A DNA stretch of 64,000 nucleotides from the NCBI GenBank assembly GCA_016169945.1, contig JADLSH010000393.1, positions 6,465,501 to 6,529,500 on the forward strand. The letters run 5' to 3'. Numbering within the stretch: position 1 is the stretch's first letter; every line of letters starts with the position of its first letter. The position numbers were made by a program, and so were the translations under genes. Below are positions 1 to 10,240 of this stretch, piece after piece. The stretch is from Trachythela sp. YZ-2020 (Eukaryota > Cnidaria > Anthozoa > Malacalcyonacea > Clavulariidae). The notes under the pieces were generated by a model that had not been told where the DNA came from, did not search any database, and saw only the letters and a list, made by a program, of their open reading frames with translations.

Positions 1-1
1 T

Positions 2-382
2 GTATTTTTCTATTTTGTCTTCATCTTCATCTACACCGACTATGTTATGTTTCTTAACTGTATTTAGAACTACAGCTTCGATTCCATGACTCTTTAGAAT
101 GGATAACTGATTTTCAATCAATGGATTCAGTGGTGTGATCACCAAAACGATAGACTCGTTCTTCAAATTTGTGTGCTTGGCGTTACGGTAGTCGAATATG
201 AAGGGAAGCAAATGAAATATGACAGATTTTCCATAACCTGTTGGAAGGACTCCGATTGTGTCCCTTCCTAAAAATAACGACTCGAGTACTTTGTATTGTT
301 TGACTTTTAGAAATAAATCTTGATAATTTGATATATCCAAAGCGTACCGAACAGCGTTTAAAAAAGTATTTAGCGAGTACAT
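2..382 (-). CDS. RecQ-like DNA helicase, N-terminal part, runs off window
   Basis: On the minus strand an ATG at 382-380 opens a frame with no stop to the window edge (127 codons). It contains the SF2 helicase ATP-binding motif I, GVLPTGYGKS, and then VLVITPLNPLIENQ, which matches motif Ia of RecQ helicases. RecQ enzymes unwind DNA with 3'-5' polarity using ATP. Only the first RecA-like half is visible. The start is chosen as the first in-frame ATG; the short N-terminus (no RNase D or acidic region) is like the compact RecQ copies that are multicopy in cnidarian genomes rather than WRN or BLM. It lies head-to-head with the DUF6589 gene, 168 bp apart, so the two may share a promoter and possibly an element. 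No frameshift is visible in this part. Confidence 0.82.
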   Translation of the reverse strand, partial: MYSLNTFLNAVRYALDISNYQDLFLKVKQYKVLESLFLGRDTIGVLPTGYGKSVIFHLLPFIFDYRNAKHTNLKNESIVLVITPLNPLIENQLSILKSHGIEAVVLNTVKKHNIVGVDEDEDKIEKY

Positions 383-550
383 GTTCGTACTAGTGATTTT
401 GTTTATCTGACAATAACGTTAAAAGGAGAACGCGGGAAAAGTGTACGTAATGTTGTTAATACAGTAATATTTCAATTATATGTTACATGTCAGGGGAAAC
501 GCATTATTGAAGGGAAAAACCCCATTTAATGGCGGGAAAATCATAAAATC
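383..550. promoter_or_regulatory. Short divergent intergenic region between RecQ-like and DUF6589 genes
   Basis: Only 168 bp separate the two divergent ATG codons. A shared bidirectional promoter is inferred from this spacing. I see no definite TATA box or initiator, so the call rests on arrangement only. Confidence 0.3.
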
Positions 551-1018
551 ATGTCGTCGAACGAACGAACACCTCGCAAGAGTCATTACTCAGGAAATAA
601 AAACATTTGTTGTCTTTGTGGAAACGACAAACATAGTGGAAAGTTCACAGACGTATTTAGCAACGTGGGTAAAGCAAAACGGCTAGCAGAAACAATTCAG
701 GACGTCTTGGGTTTAGTATTCGATGACATTGACGGACAGCCAACCAAAATCGATGGGCTCTCTAAATTTAAGGCTTCAGCTTTAACTGTACGCAAAACAA
801 TTATTGGTCAAGTGACTTCCAAGAGATGCCTTGTGTTTTCTCTGTGCGAGTCTGGTCCGAATCCGAAAGCCAGTTGCACATCCGACGTCTGATGTTTGGT
901 CTGAAACGAATGCTGACCCAATTAATGAAGTATGTAATTATGACTTTGAATTGTATCACAGTTACACAACAGATAGCTGTTCGATATTGCTTAGTCTTGT
1001 TTTGTTTTGTTTCAGCTA
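551..1018 (+). pseudogene. First exon of DUF6589-type gene, cysteine-motif N-terminus
   Basis: The 113-aa frame from ATG 551 begins with a basic stretch followed by ICCLCGNDKH, a Cys-x2-Cys start of a possible zinc-binding module, then a helical segment (AKRLAETIQDVLGLVFDD). Around 850-870 the natural-looking frame changes: the second frame reads HPTSDVWSETNADP and stays open to about 1018, so a small indel is likely. This N-terminal arrangement, a cysteine-containing exon followed by a DUF6589 core, is how I remember this family being organised in cnidarians, but I cannot verify it here. Function unknown. The exon is followed by about 200 bp without coding and then the DUF6589 core exon. Confidence 0.5.
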
Positions 1019-1225
1019 GGTGTATTAAATGTTTACTTTAGCTGAGAAATATGCCACCTAATATGCCACCTCTTTGACACCTAATGAGACTGTAATAGCA
1101 ACTAGAAACAAATCAGTGAAAAAAAAAATTAATTGATTATTTATATATTCGCATAAAGCATCAAGCTTCCAACATATCAACCCAACATATTGGGAAAGAT
1201 CTGTGTGTCAATTTGATTTATAAAT

Positions 1226-2089
1226 ATGACGTTTTTACAGCTTTTCAGGCAATGCCAGAAAATGGGCTTCTCGTTGTCGCATCAGAGCAAAACAAATTTC
1301 TTGGACGTCGTAGGCAATCATTTTGCTGATGCCTTGATTGATGAAATCAAAGCTGGCAAAAAATTGCAGGGCACTGGTGACAACTGGGACCTACGAATTC
1401 ATGTTCATAAGATGCAGACGTCTAATCAAAATGTTGATTTGCATTATTTTGCATCAAGCTTGATTGTTGAAAGAGTACCATGCAAAAACCTCTCGACTAT
1501 TGCGCCTCGGAAAGACGTGCGAATTCTTCCTAACTCAGCATTTATTCTGAACAATTGTGAATCAATTAAGCTTAGAGAAGATTTCAAGGTGTTAGTTGGA
1601 CGAGTTCTAGTGGAAAATATACCAGATCTGTCCTTCATGAAGAGCATCATCCCATCGCATATTCCACAGGATTACCAGCGAGAAATAGCCTTGAAATCAA
1701 CCATTGTTCCGTTGTCAATGCAATTAAAAGACGAGAAGAAATACGATGAAGTTGTGGATATTCTCGACTATTATGAGCAAGAATTGGAAGACATTTATGC
1801 TAAGGCAGGTGTCATTCAAAAGCCAGCAGCAACAAAAGAAGTGCAAAAACCCAAATCAATTGTAGGGCTAACTTCAGCAGCTGACCAGCCAGGAGCACAC
1901 TTTAACAAGACGCACGAAAATGATCACATGAACGCCATCGCAGTGCCATTCGGAGGAGATCAGATGACTCGAGTCAGGTTTGCTGGTGCAAAAGATTTGC
2001 GATCCGGAGCACACACTGCAAAAGAACGACTCGACCACTGTAGTCCATTTTTCTCATCACCATTTCACACGAAAATGGCTTTTGTGCAG
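1226..2089 (+). pseudogene. DUF6589 core exon
   Basis: An open 289-aa frame whose coding part probably ends at a splice donor, TTTGTGCAG followed by GTATAG at about 2089. Recognisable DUF6589 features in order are GTGDNWDLRIHVHKM, IPSHIPQDYQREI, a helical KKYDEVVDILDYYEQEL, GGDQMTRVRFAGAKDLR, and a terminal HTKMAFVQ. The family is large and multicopy in cnidarians and fungi, with no established biochemical function; the conserved GDNWD and GDQxTRxRF motifs suggest an enzyme. This exon itself shows no stop. The ATG at 1226 is probably not the true start: a TTTACAG acceptor lies just inside it, at 1231-1237, so the exon is more likely internal and spliced to the cysteine exon upstream. Confidence 0.7.
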
Positions 2090-2479
2090 GTATAGTACAG
2101 AATATATTCAGTCTTCAATCAACTATAGATTTCAAATCGAATCACAAACTCCATCTTGGTAATTCCTATGTTGGGAATACGAAACAATTTAAGATGCATG
2201 ATGGAAATAACAAAAGATCAGTCGTGTACATACCATCCACATTTTGTCAAGGATTTCTACCCATTACCGTCACAACACACCAAAACGCAACTAATTATAA
2301 GATATGTTACGTACAATCAGTGAATTTTTTCGTTAAAACACTTGATAGTAAACACACAACATTGAAAAAGGGGTAGGGGGAAATTATAAGGGTTGAAGTA
2401 CCTGTCGTTGTATCGTTTTATCAACGGAATGTAATATGAGCGCTATCGATCCACTAGAACCGCAAAATATGTAGGATAA

Positions 2480-3893
2480 TTTGTGGATGAGTTTGTGATA
2501 CCAGATCCTGACAAAGAAAATGAGAAACAAAGAAAGAGTGCTGAAACAAGCTCATTTGAAGCAGACAGAGTGAGGTAAGACTTACACAAAACAATTATTA
2601 AGATCAATATACATAATATATTGTGGAAAATACCATGATTATTTACAAATTGTATCTAGTTATTTATTTATTTTTTACTGATGAAGATTATGGATCGATA
2701 ATTTTGATAAATAAATAATCATAGTACTTTCTACATAAGTCAAATTAATTAAAATAATTATTGTCAAATAACGGCAATGAGGTAGCATAAACTATAATAA
2801 ATTTCTGGATATTGGTAGGCCTCCAATGTCAGAACAATAATGTCCACATGAACATCATAGCATCGGATGGTATCCATAATTGATAATGATACTAATATAC
2901 TGTGTGTTTGACAGATTCTATGGATTGAACATGCTTGACCTTTATGTATTCCTAATGCAATTGATTGACACAACTAAAGAAGGTAACACTTGTATTTAAT
3001 TTGAGAAATGCAGTTTGTTTTCAAAATGAAACCATGCAGTCAACTATATAAATAACCTGTACATAACATATCCACTGGCTAGAGCTAGCTGAGACCCGGA
3101 CTCCTGATTGAATATGATAGATATACCTGAAAAATTGCTCTACAGTATTTAATAAAACAAAAAATAAAACTGACAGATAATTATTTATTCAACATGACAA
3201 AAATAAAACAATGTCATGGTAAAATGTTACTGTAAATTTATGATGCAATCCCTCTTTTACTTTGGATGTACTAGCGGCATGTTATAGCATCATAATACCG
3301 TACATTGTATGTCATTTTCAAGGTGATGGGAAAAGGAATAACATTAACAAAAAGCGACTCTTAATGTATTTCAAGTCGTCAAGTTCTTGCCAGAACTACT
3401 CTGTTGAAATGTTCACCAGCATCGCCCAAGTTGAAGCTATGTTGTCTGAAGAGATGGCCCACAGACTGACATGGGGTCAGTTTGTAAACTGGAACGGTGG
3501 TCAAGGCAAAAATATAGCTTGCGATATGGCCCAGGAGATATGCAACAGGGTGAGCAAGGATGTTGTGAAAGGAATGGGGGAAACAAGACCACTAAAGCAA
3601 TGGTAAGGGCATCAAGGGCTGCTGCAGGTGTCTGACAAATCGTGCAGGCAATGGACGAGGCATCAAATGTAAAGAAAATGTCCAAGAAGCACAGCCATAA
3701 AAAGTCAAATGATGATGAGTTGCTGATGTTCCAAGACTTGAGAAAGCTGAAGCCCTTCGCCATTACAACTGGTCGATATCACCACCATTTTCCTGATATT
3801 GCTCTTTCCCCAACAAATAACATCAACATGAGTAATTTCTTCGCATGGCTACAAAAGCACAAGAAACAAATTTCAATGGGATGTAAAAAATAG
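2480..3893 (+). pseudogene. DUF6589 C-terminal exons, frameshifted
   Basis: Three exon pieces can be joined by eye. 2480-2574 ends ADRVR at a GTAAGA donor. 2915-2982 (after TTTGACAG) reads FYGLNMLDLYVFLMQLIDTT and ends at GTAACA. From 3323 (after TTTTCAAG) the protein continues GDGKRNNINK and on through LTWGQFVNWNGGQGKNIACD. Phases agree across both introns. A 1-bp change near 3590 shifts the frame into KAMVRASRAAAG, a TGA lies at 3633-3635, and the rest runs to 3893. The upstream side of 2480 carries an in-frame TAA, and the segment normally linking the core exon to this part is missing. The gene is therefore dead, although its splice sites survive. Confidence 0.65.
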
Positions 3894-4565
3894 GTAATTA
3901 CTTAACTTGAAAATCATTGACCAAATTCATTGCCATGACACAGAATGTTTGTTTTGAACTTTTTTACTAAAGGCTGATTAGCATTTATATGCAGCAACTT
4001 CTGGCTAAGTTTAAACAATCAATTAAACACTGTTATTTTACACTGTACTGTATGCTATGTTGATATCAATTTATAGTTGTTTAAGACATATAAAACTCAT
4101 GCATTGAGCATATCAGATGCACATATAAAAATGTGAATTGTAATATATTTGTAATAATTGTAATATATATTTCAGTTTGGCAAAAAATATATATTATAAA
4201 ACAATGAGTGTAGAAAAAGGAGAAAACTATGTCGCTACAGATATATTAGGCAGAATCTTAGACAGATTTTAAAACATAATTTATAAGCTTATGGCCAACG
4301 ATAAAATGCAATAAGATAAGACAGATACCTTTTCTCACGAACTCACACAGTTAAACACTAACACACGCTACATGATCCAAAACAGTTCACATATGTGATA
4401 TACTCTTCTCTGATGCTCATGTTGTGGCTTTTTATCCATTTGTACCGACCAAAAAGCAAAAATATCATAAAAATATACACAATAATTCTATCATATCGAA
4501 AGTATTGCAAAACAACTTCTGTTGATGTGGTACAAACGCCCCCCCCCCTGCGCATATAAATCATG
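3894..4565. other. Non-coding, A+T-rich stretch
   Basis: I see no gene. The stretch holds A+T-rich sequence with several TATATAT runs and ends in a C9 run at about 4540. Confidence 0.5.
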
Positions 4566-4566
4566 T

Positions 4567-4676
4567 GACAAAATAATCCAGAAATCTTGGATTATTTTGT
4601 CGCCACGTGCGCAGTCTTTGCCAGGGTTCTCTTCTCCCACGTGCGGCCGACCTAAGAGAACCCTGGGTACGAGGTT
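4567..4676. repeat. Foldback repeat pair (MITE remnant)
   Basis: Two adjacent inverted repeats: GACAAAATAATCCA (4567-4580) with TGGATTATTTTGTC (4588-4601), and CCAGGGTTCTCTT (4621-4633) with AAGAGAACCCTGG (4654-4666), followed by GTACGAGGTTG. The AACCCTGGGTACGAGGTTG end resembles an abundant anthozoan MITE that I remember; the family assignment is from memory. Confidence 0.6.
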
Positions 4677-5029
4677 GAAAGTAAACAGGCAGATAAACAA
4701 TGTCAATACCAAGCGAGTATAGCCATTCTGATAAATTGTAGCCCCCTTCGCAAACTATTATATCACCATAATGTAAAATGGCCTGTCCGTTTGGCATATG
4801 ATTTTGATATGCTTCGCACTATTATTTGTGTTACATATCGTTACATATGCTATAATATAAACAAATACGTTTGAACTTCACAAACGTATGCCAACATGTT
4901 GCAAAACTTTGAATGCTGCATGTCCATTTTGGCAATTATTATTATCCCTGCCACACAGCTAATTGGTTAATGTTGTGATTTCGGCCTGGTGGCGTACACA
5001 TTTTCTAGCACCTTATTTAACCCTTTAGG

Positions 5030-5400
5030 TGGCAGTGTAGCAGATCTGCTACAAATAGAAAAGCGAGCGAATTTTTCGCAGTCTGGGTCTAGTTTGCTCT
5101 TTTACCCACAATGCAATACAGCCCACGTTGTTGACATTGTGGTAATGGCGAAATTTTTTACTGAAGTGGCTTTTAGACTGAGAAAATGATGTCCAAATCA
5201 CAGTGATTTCGGTAAGTTTTGCAGCTCTAAAGTTGTAACAATGTTCTATCTTTGTAAGACGCTCTAGAGTATAAGTTTTAGTGTATTATATTTTGCCATA
5301 AGGCAGTCTTTTCATATCGTATTTATGTGTTTGTATACATGCCTTTGTGTTTGTTGAATAATTTCATAAAGATATTTGTAGCACATCTGCTACATTGCCA
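5030..5400. repeat. MITE with nested palindromic ends
   Basis: The left end TGGCAGTGTAGCAGATCTGC continues to CTACAAATA; the right end at 5371-5400 is its inverse with two mismatches. Each end also contains its own palindrome of the form GTAGCAnATnTGCTAC. A third diverged copy of the palindrome lies near 7062-7077. No coding sequence lies between the ends. Confidence 0.6.
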
Positions 5401-5664
5401 CGAAGTGGTCACTGAAGCTCGAATTACATGAACTTTATATTTTTGATAAAGGATACAATATGTGTTGTATTTTTCTGCAATTTACTTTGAATGTAGTTGA
5501 AAACAAGTAAATATTTATTTTTGTCTTGTCTGGTTTTAGGTTGAACATTATATTTTACACTGTTTATATATGTATTATATACTGTGTGTTACTGATGTAT
5601 ATATATATTATACCTCACAATACGTTTGTACAATCAGATAACTATGCTTGTACCACATGACAGT

Positions 5665-6236
5665 GGTATTTTTCAGCGAATACAATGCCCCGGGCAACTT
5701 GTACCCTGAGTCGTTTCCCCGGGGCATGGTATTTGAGTCGAATACCATGCTTGAGTGGGGAATTTGACTTTTGAATACCCCGCTCGTCCCCAGGCGTCGT
5801 CTAATTTCATGCCTGTTCTAGCATAGCATCTAGTACAAGTAAAACCATACAAGGTTCAGTATAATATATCATTTATAGACCTTTCACTTGGGGTATTATT
5901 CCCAAAAAATTACCCTTTGGGATGAAATATCCCTCTGGCTTCATGGTATTTTTCAGCGAATACCATGCCCCGGGCACCTTGTACCCACGCTTGAGCGTGG
6001 AATTCGACTTTTGAATATCCCGCTCGTCCCCAGGCCATCGTCTAATTTCATAGCCTGTTTTCTAGGATCGAGTACAAGTAAACCATACAAGGTTCGGTAT
6101 AATATATCATTTATCGACCTTTCACTTGGGGTATTCACGAAAAATTACCCTTTGGGATAAAATATCCCTCTGGCTTTGCCCTCGGAATATTTCATCCCTC
6201 AGGGTAATTTTTTGTGGAATACCCCTCGCTCCAGGT
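5665..6236. repeat. Two-copy tandem repeat with inverted right end
   Basis: A ~280-bp unit starting GGTATTTTTCAGCGAATAC is repeated at 5665 and 5945, both ending near ATATCCCTCTGGCT. The segment 6181-6236 is an inverted copy of the unit's last ~50 bp. A shorter related piece occurs at 55,409-55,555. It looks like a foldback element with an internal duplication. Confidence 0.65.
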
Positions 6237-6323
6237 CTATAACTGATAAATATATATATATATTATTATAAATATTGTATTAGTAACACTGTTGTAAGCT
6301 TGATTATATCCTTTTTCATCATG

Positions 6324-6578
6324 TTCAGTGGCGGAGTGGTCAAATCCATAAGCTTTCACCTCTGAGTAGTGGGTTCGATTCTCGGCTGCGGGCGCTTTTA
6401 CTTTTCTCATGTGAAAAGAGCAAGTAATCGCTCTGCCAAAAGTTGCAGGCTTTCTCCCGGCCCTCCGGTTTCCTACCACAGGAAAAGTTGACATGGAAGC
6501 ACTATCATAATTGTTGTTACAAATATATAGCTATAATGTAGTAGGGAGTGAGCTGAATAATATAATGTATGTATGTAT
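6324..6578 (+). mobile_element. tRNA-derived SINE
   Basis: A tRNA-like head carries an A box (TGGCGGAGTGGTCAA near 6329-6343) and a B box (GGTTCGATTCTC near 6371-6383). A unique body follows (ATGTGAAAAGAGCAAGTAATC, CCCGGCCCTCCGGTTTCC) with an A+T-rich tail containing GTATGTATGTA. A second copy of the same body occurs on the minus strand at 29,075-29,205, which shows a dispersed SINE family rather than a tRNA gene. Confidence 0.75.
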
Positions 6579-7256
6579 TTTTAGAAAATGGCAAGAGAAA
6601 ATTCTAAAATAATCTGTTTTGATGATGTTTTTGAGAGCATCTTGAATGGAAATGAGTTTGGACATTGGCCAAACCCCACCAAAGGATTGGAAGTCGGTGT
6701 CGCTATTGCAAAGATGGGTTCTCCAAAATCTTTTGCAGCAAATGTAAAATTTGTCTCTGCTTGAGAGAGGGGGAAAACTGTTTTCTGGACTACCATAATT
6801 GTAAATAATTTTACTGAACTTTTGAACTTGAACTTTTTTCTATATTTATATCTAATATTGCAAATATATATATAACTTTTTATTATACTTTTTATATATA
6901 CTATAATACTGTATACTATTTAATTCAAGGAAAATGCATATACATCTGGAGAAAGATAAATTTTGATTGTGGTGTGATAAAACCAACAAAAAATCTGCTG
7001 GTTTTTCAAGAAAATATATTGTCTAGTTTTTGTATATTTTTTACCCTTTCGCAGCAATGTAGCATATCTGCTACAAATTATTTACCCCCCTAAAATTTCA
7101 AGGTTAATTTTGCAAGAAAATATTTTTTTTATTTGAAATTAATGGTGTGCCACTGAAATCTTTGGAATTTTTGTCTTTGGAAAATTTAACTTTCCAGACC
7201 TGGAGTAGGGGCCTTCAATAAATGTTTCTGGGGAAATAATGCCAATAGGCCTTTCA
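6579..7256. other. Non-coding stretch left of the ISL2EU-type element
   Basis: No gene is evident. The A+T-rich sequence includes a diverged copy of the GTAGCATATCTGCTAC palindrome. Confidence 0.5.
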
Positions 7257-7263
7257 CCTTTTA

Positions 7264-8352
7264 GGGCTTAGGGCCGCAATGCATGCTGGTAGTAGGGTAT
7301 GTGTTTGCTTCTAAGTGAAATGGCGACCGCGAGGTGTCCATTTTGCTTGGAAGATGAATTTACTGGTTTTAACGACGTTTTCTTTTGCGAGATGAAAACT
7401 TAATCATGCTTTTAGGACAGGGCACTCTCTGACTACATTTGTAAAACGAACGAGGAAAAACTTGCTGTTGTGCAGAAAAAAATGAATTTATTTACAGCGC
7501 CGATGGATGAGTTCAAGAAAATATGCTTCTTCTTTTGTTCTTTTTCTTTTTTAGTCAAGGTGAGTAGCAGTGAATAATTGTAATATTTTGCCCTTGCCCC
7601 TGCTGTGCAGCTGTAGATTGACCTGCCCCTCTTATTAGTTGTATTTGTAAGCGTTTCTGCATCATCTTTTTGTTTGTTGAAATTGACACATTGCGATGAG
7701 AATTTTATCTGCTGCTCTTTAAAAACATGGCCTCTGTTTTGGCGCGAAAATGAACTGGCTTCTGCGCTAAAGTGTAGACATTTTTCAAAAACTGCATTCA
7801 GAAAGTACTGTCACTTGATATTACTGCTGTTTACTTTGGTTTTGCATTCCCTTTGCGTCTGTTTTGGTCCCTGTCTTCGCGTAACAAGTAGGTTGTAGGT
7901 TGTAAATATTAATAATAGCACTAAAATATATATATTTTTAAGAAAATACTAAGAATTGTCTTAGTCCGTATTGTCTTTATAGTCCGTGTCCGTATCTCGA
8001 TAAAGTAGTAAGTTCACAATAACTTTATTGTTGAACAACATTTAAAATTTAGTTAGCTGTTTAAATTCAAAAATTAGTTAAGCATTTAAAGCCACTTTAT
8101 AGAGTCTTAGACTTAGTAGTTTCACTCTAAACCTAGTCTAATATTTCTGGCTTAAATTTTTAGTTAATAGTTAATAAATTTATAAATATTTTTTAATATA
8201 CTTTAAACATTTAATGGCAAAAAGGAAATAGTATAATTGTATATAAATTTTAAAATAAACTAAACTAAACTAGAGAGTATAAAATGGAAGACATACCTTG
8301 CTCGTCAAAGGATGCAGACCAAGCAACACTGTATGTTAATGCAGAAAAGAGA
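7264..8352 (+). repeat. Left TIR of ISL2EU-type element
   Basis: Homology with the right TIR runs from the outer end through the promoter and leader and into codon 23 of the transposase ORF, stopping at GCAGAAAAGAGA (8341-8352). It contains a short upstream ORF starting ATGGCGACCGCGAGG (near 7320) and a putative splice donor GGTGAGTAG near 7560; both are also present in the right TIR. Confidence 0.85.
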
Positions 8353-9678
8353 ACACAACGTGGTAATCAGTTATATGGAGGAAAAAACTGCTGCGTCCCC
8401 CAGTGCACCAATAACACCTTAAGAAACCCGGAACTGTCATTTTACAAGATACCCAAAGACTCTACACTGAAGAAGAAATGGGAAAAACTTCTGCAAACAA
8501 AAGGTCTTCTTAATATCAGCCCGCATTATAGAGTTTGTTCAGTTCACTTCTCTGGGGGAAAAAAAACATACACAACCAATGTACCCACAATATTTGCTCC
8601 TAAAATCACTTGCACACCAAGAAAGAAGCCAAACAGACAGCAGATTATTTTGGAGGTTACCACATCGGACATGGAGGTTACCACACCAAACATGGAAGTG
8701 AACACAGTTCCTGGAACAATAATATATGACAAAGAGCCAACAGAAGACCCAGTGGAAGATACTGATGCTGCCAAACTTGAAGCTCTACAATCAAAATACA
8801 ATTCTCTGGAAAAGAAATATGAAGATGATGTGAAAGCAGTAGGAAAATATTTATTTAGATTGGAAAGATTTATTGGTAGTGAGAGTGACTTTAGGTTTTA
8901 TACTGGATTCCCTGATTATGCTACATTTAAAGTGTTCTTCAATTACCTCTCACCAGCATGTAATAGTCTTATCTACTATGCGCTGTGGCTTCCTCTTGCA
9001 AGATTTGGCACACCGATATGGCATGTCATTTCAGCATTGCTCACGAATTTGGATAACATGGATAACCTTTCTTGACAAGCAACTCCGTACACTTCCTATT
9101 TGGCCCACCCGAAAGTTCATCGATGACCATATGCCAGCTTGTTTTAAGCAAAGTTTTCCACAAACGAGGGTGATCATTGACTGCACTGAGCTTTTAATCG
9201 AGATGCCATCTTCCTGCCGGAGTCAGTCAGCAACATTTTCTACCTACAAGAACCATAACACAGCCAAAGGGTTGCTTGGTATCTCGCCAAATGGATACCC
9301 AAGTTTTGTATCACCATTGTATGCTGGTAGAGCAAGTGATAAAAAATAACAAAAGATTGTGGCATTTTAGGTCTTCTTGAGGCAGGAGATCAGGTTATGG
9401 CAGACCGTGGCTTTGACATTGAGAGAGAACTTCCTGCTGGGGTATCTTTAAATATCCCTCCATTTTTAAATGGAAAAGATCAATTATCCCTTGGCGAGGA
9501 AACTACAACAAGAAAGATAGCATCAGTTCGGGTCCATGTAGAGAGAGCTATTTCTAGGATTAAAAACTACCGCATTTTACACCAAGTGCTGCCAATAACT
9601 ATGGCACAGGATGTAGACAAGATATGGACAGTGTGTTCATATCTAACACTATTTTTACCTCCATTAATAAATGAATAA
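8284..9678 (+). pseudogene. THAP-domain DDE transposase of ISL2EU type, frameshifted
   Basis: The start at 8284 is supported by the identical ATG and leader in the partner gene. Residues ~38-95 form a THAP zinc finger (CCVPQCTNN ... CSVHF). A linker and short coiled coil follow, then helix-turn-helix residues. Near 8970 the frame shifts, apparently with loss of about 40 codons before RCGFLLQDLAHRYGMS. The DDE_4-type catalytic region continues: IIDCTELLIEMPSS, then GLLGISPNGYPSFVS. A second shift occurs in an A-run at ~9346 (one A missing), after which VMADRGFDIE carries the second Asp and VRVHVERAISRIK the Glu. The protein would bind the TIRs by THAP and cut DNA. It is inactive as it stands. 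Confidence 0.85.
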
Positions 9679-9832
9679 TAAACCATAATTACTTTATTAG
9701 TGTTAATATAGCTAATTAAATATTGAGTGTTGGCCCAGTGTTAGGCCTTTTTTAATTGAATTCAAGACCCACAGTCTTGCACACAACTTTTATATGCATG
9801 ACTGGTTGAATGTTACATAACTTATTAACACT

Positions 9833-9934
9833 TTAACCCATTCACTGGCAGTACTCTACCACTGACAAGTAAAATCGTCTGGCGTTAGGCAGAGTAAATA
9901 CTAAAGTAGGGCGCATTGCCAGTCAATGGGTTAA
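9833..9934. repeat. piggyBac-type MITE copy 1
   Basis: It is bounded by TTAA with ends TTAACCCATTCACTGGCA and TGCCAGTCAATGGGTTAA. TTAA flanks plus a CCC/GGG terminus are typical of piggyBac elements. Too short to code. Confidence 0.75.
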
Positions 9935-9959
9935 CAAGAGACATTGGCAGATAGGTTTG

Positions 9960-10067
9960 TTAACCCGTTCACTGGCAATACTCTACCACTGACGAGTAAA
10001 AACGTCTAGCATTAGGCAGAGTAAATACTATTATTAAAGTAGGGCGCATTGCCAGTCAATGGGTTAA
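9960..10067. repeat. piggyBac-type MITE copy 2
   Basis: A second copy in the same orientation, separated from copy 1 by CAAGAGACATTGGCAGATAG. The same spacer separates two copies at 62,720-62,745, so the dimer is an inherited unit. Confidence 0.75.
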
Positions 10068-10240
10068 TACATAATTTCATTATGTAACAGTTTATTCATA
10101 ACACATTTGCATATTGATATTATTATGTACTGTCAATTATATTCCAGAAGGTTGAAATAAAATTCATGTTGAAAAATAAATATTAATTATACCAAATCAT
10201 CAAAATCTTTTAAACAATTATAACTGTTTCAACAGTTCAA

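Noticed and set aside
6324..6400. tRNA gene (Ser-like A and B boxes)
   Set aside because: The tRNA-like head is fused to a body shared with a second copy at 29,075-29,205, which identifies a SINE.
7674..7898. 74-aa ORF present in almost identical form at 7674-7898 and 12,249-12,473
   Set aside because: It lies in the duplicated TIR, so its repetition is automatic; no domain or signal argues for a protein.
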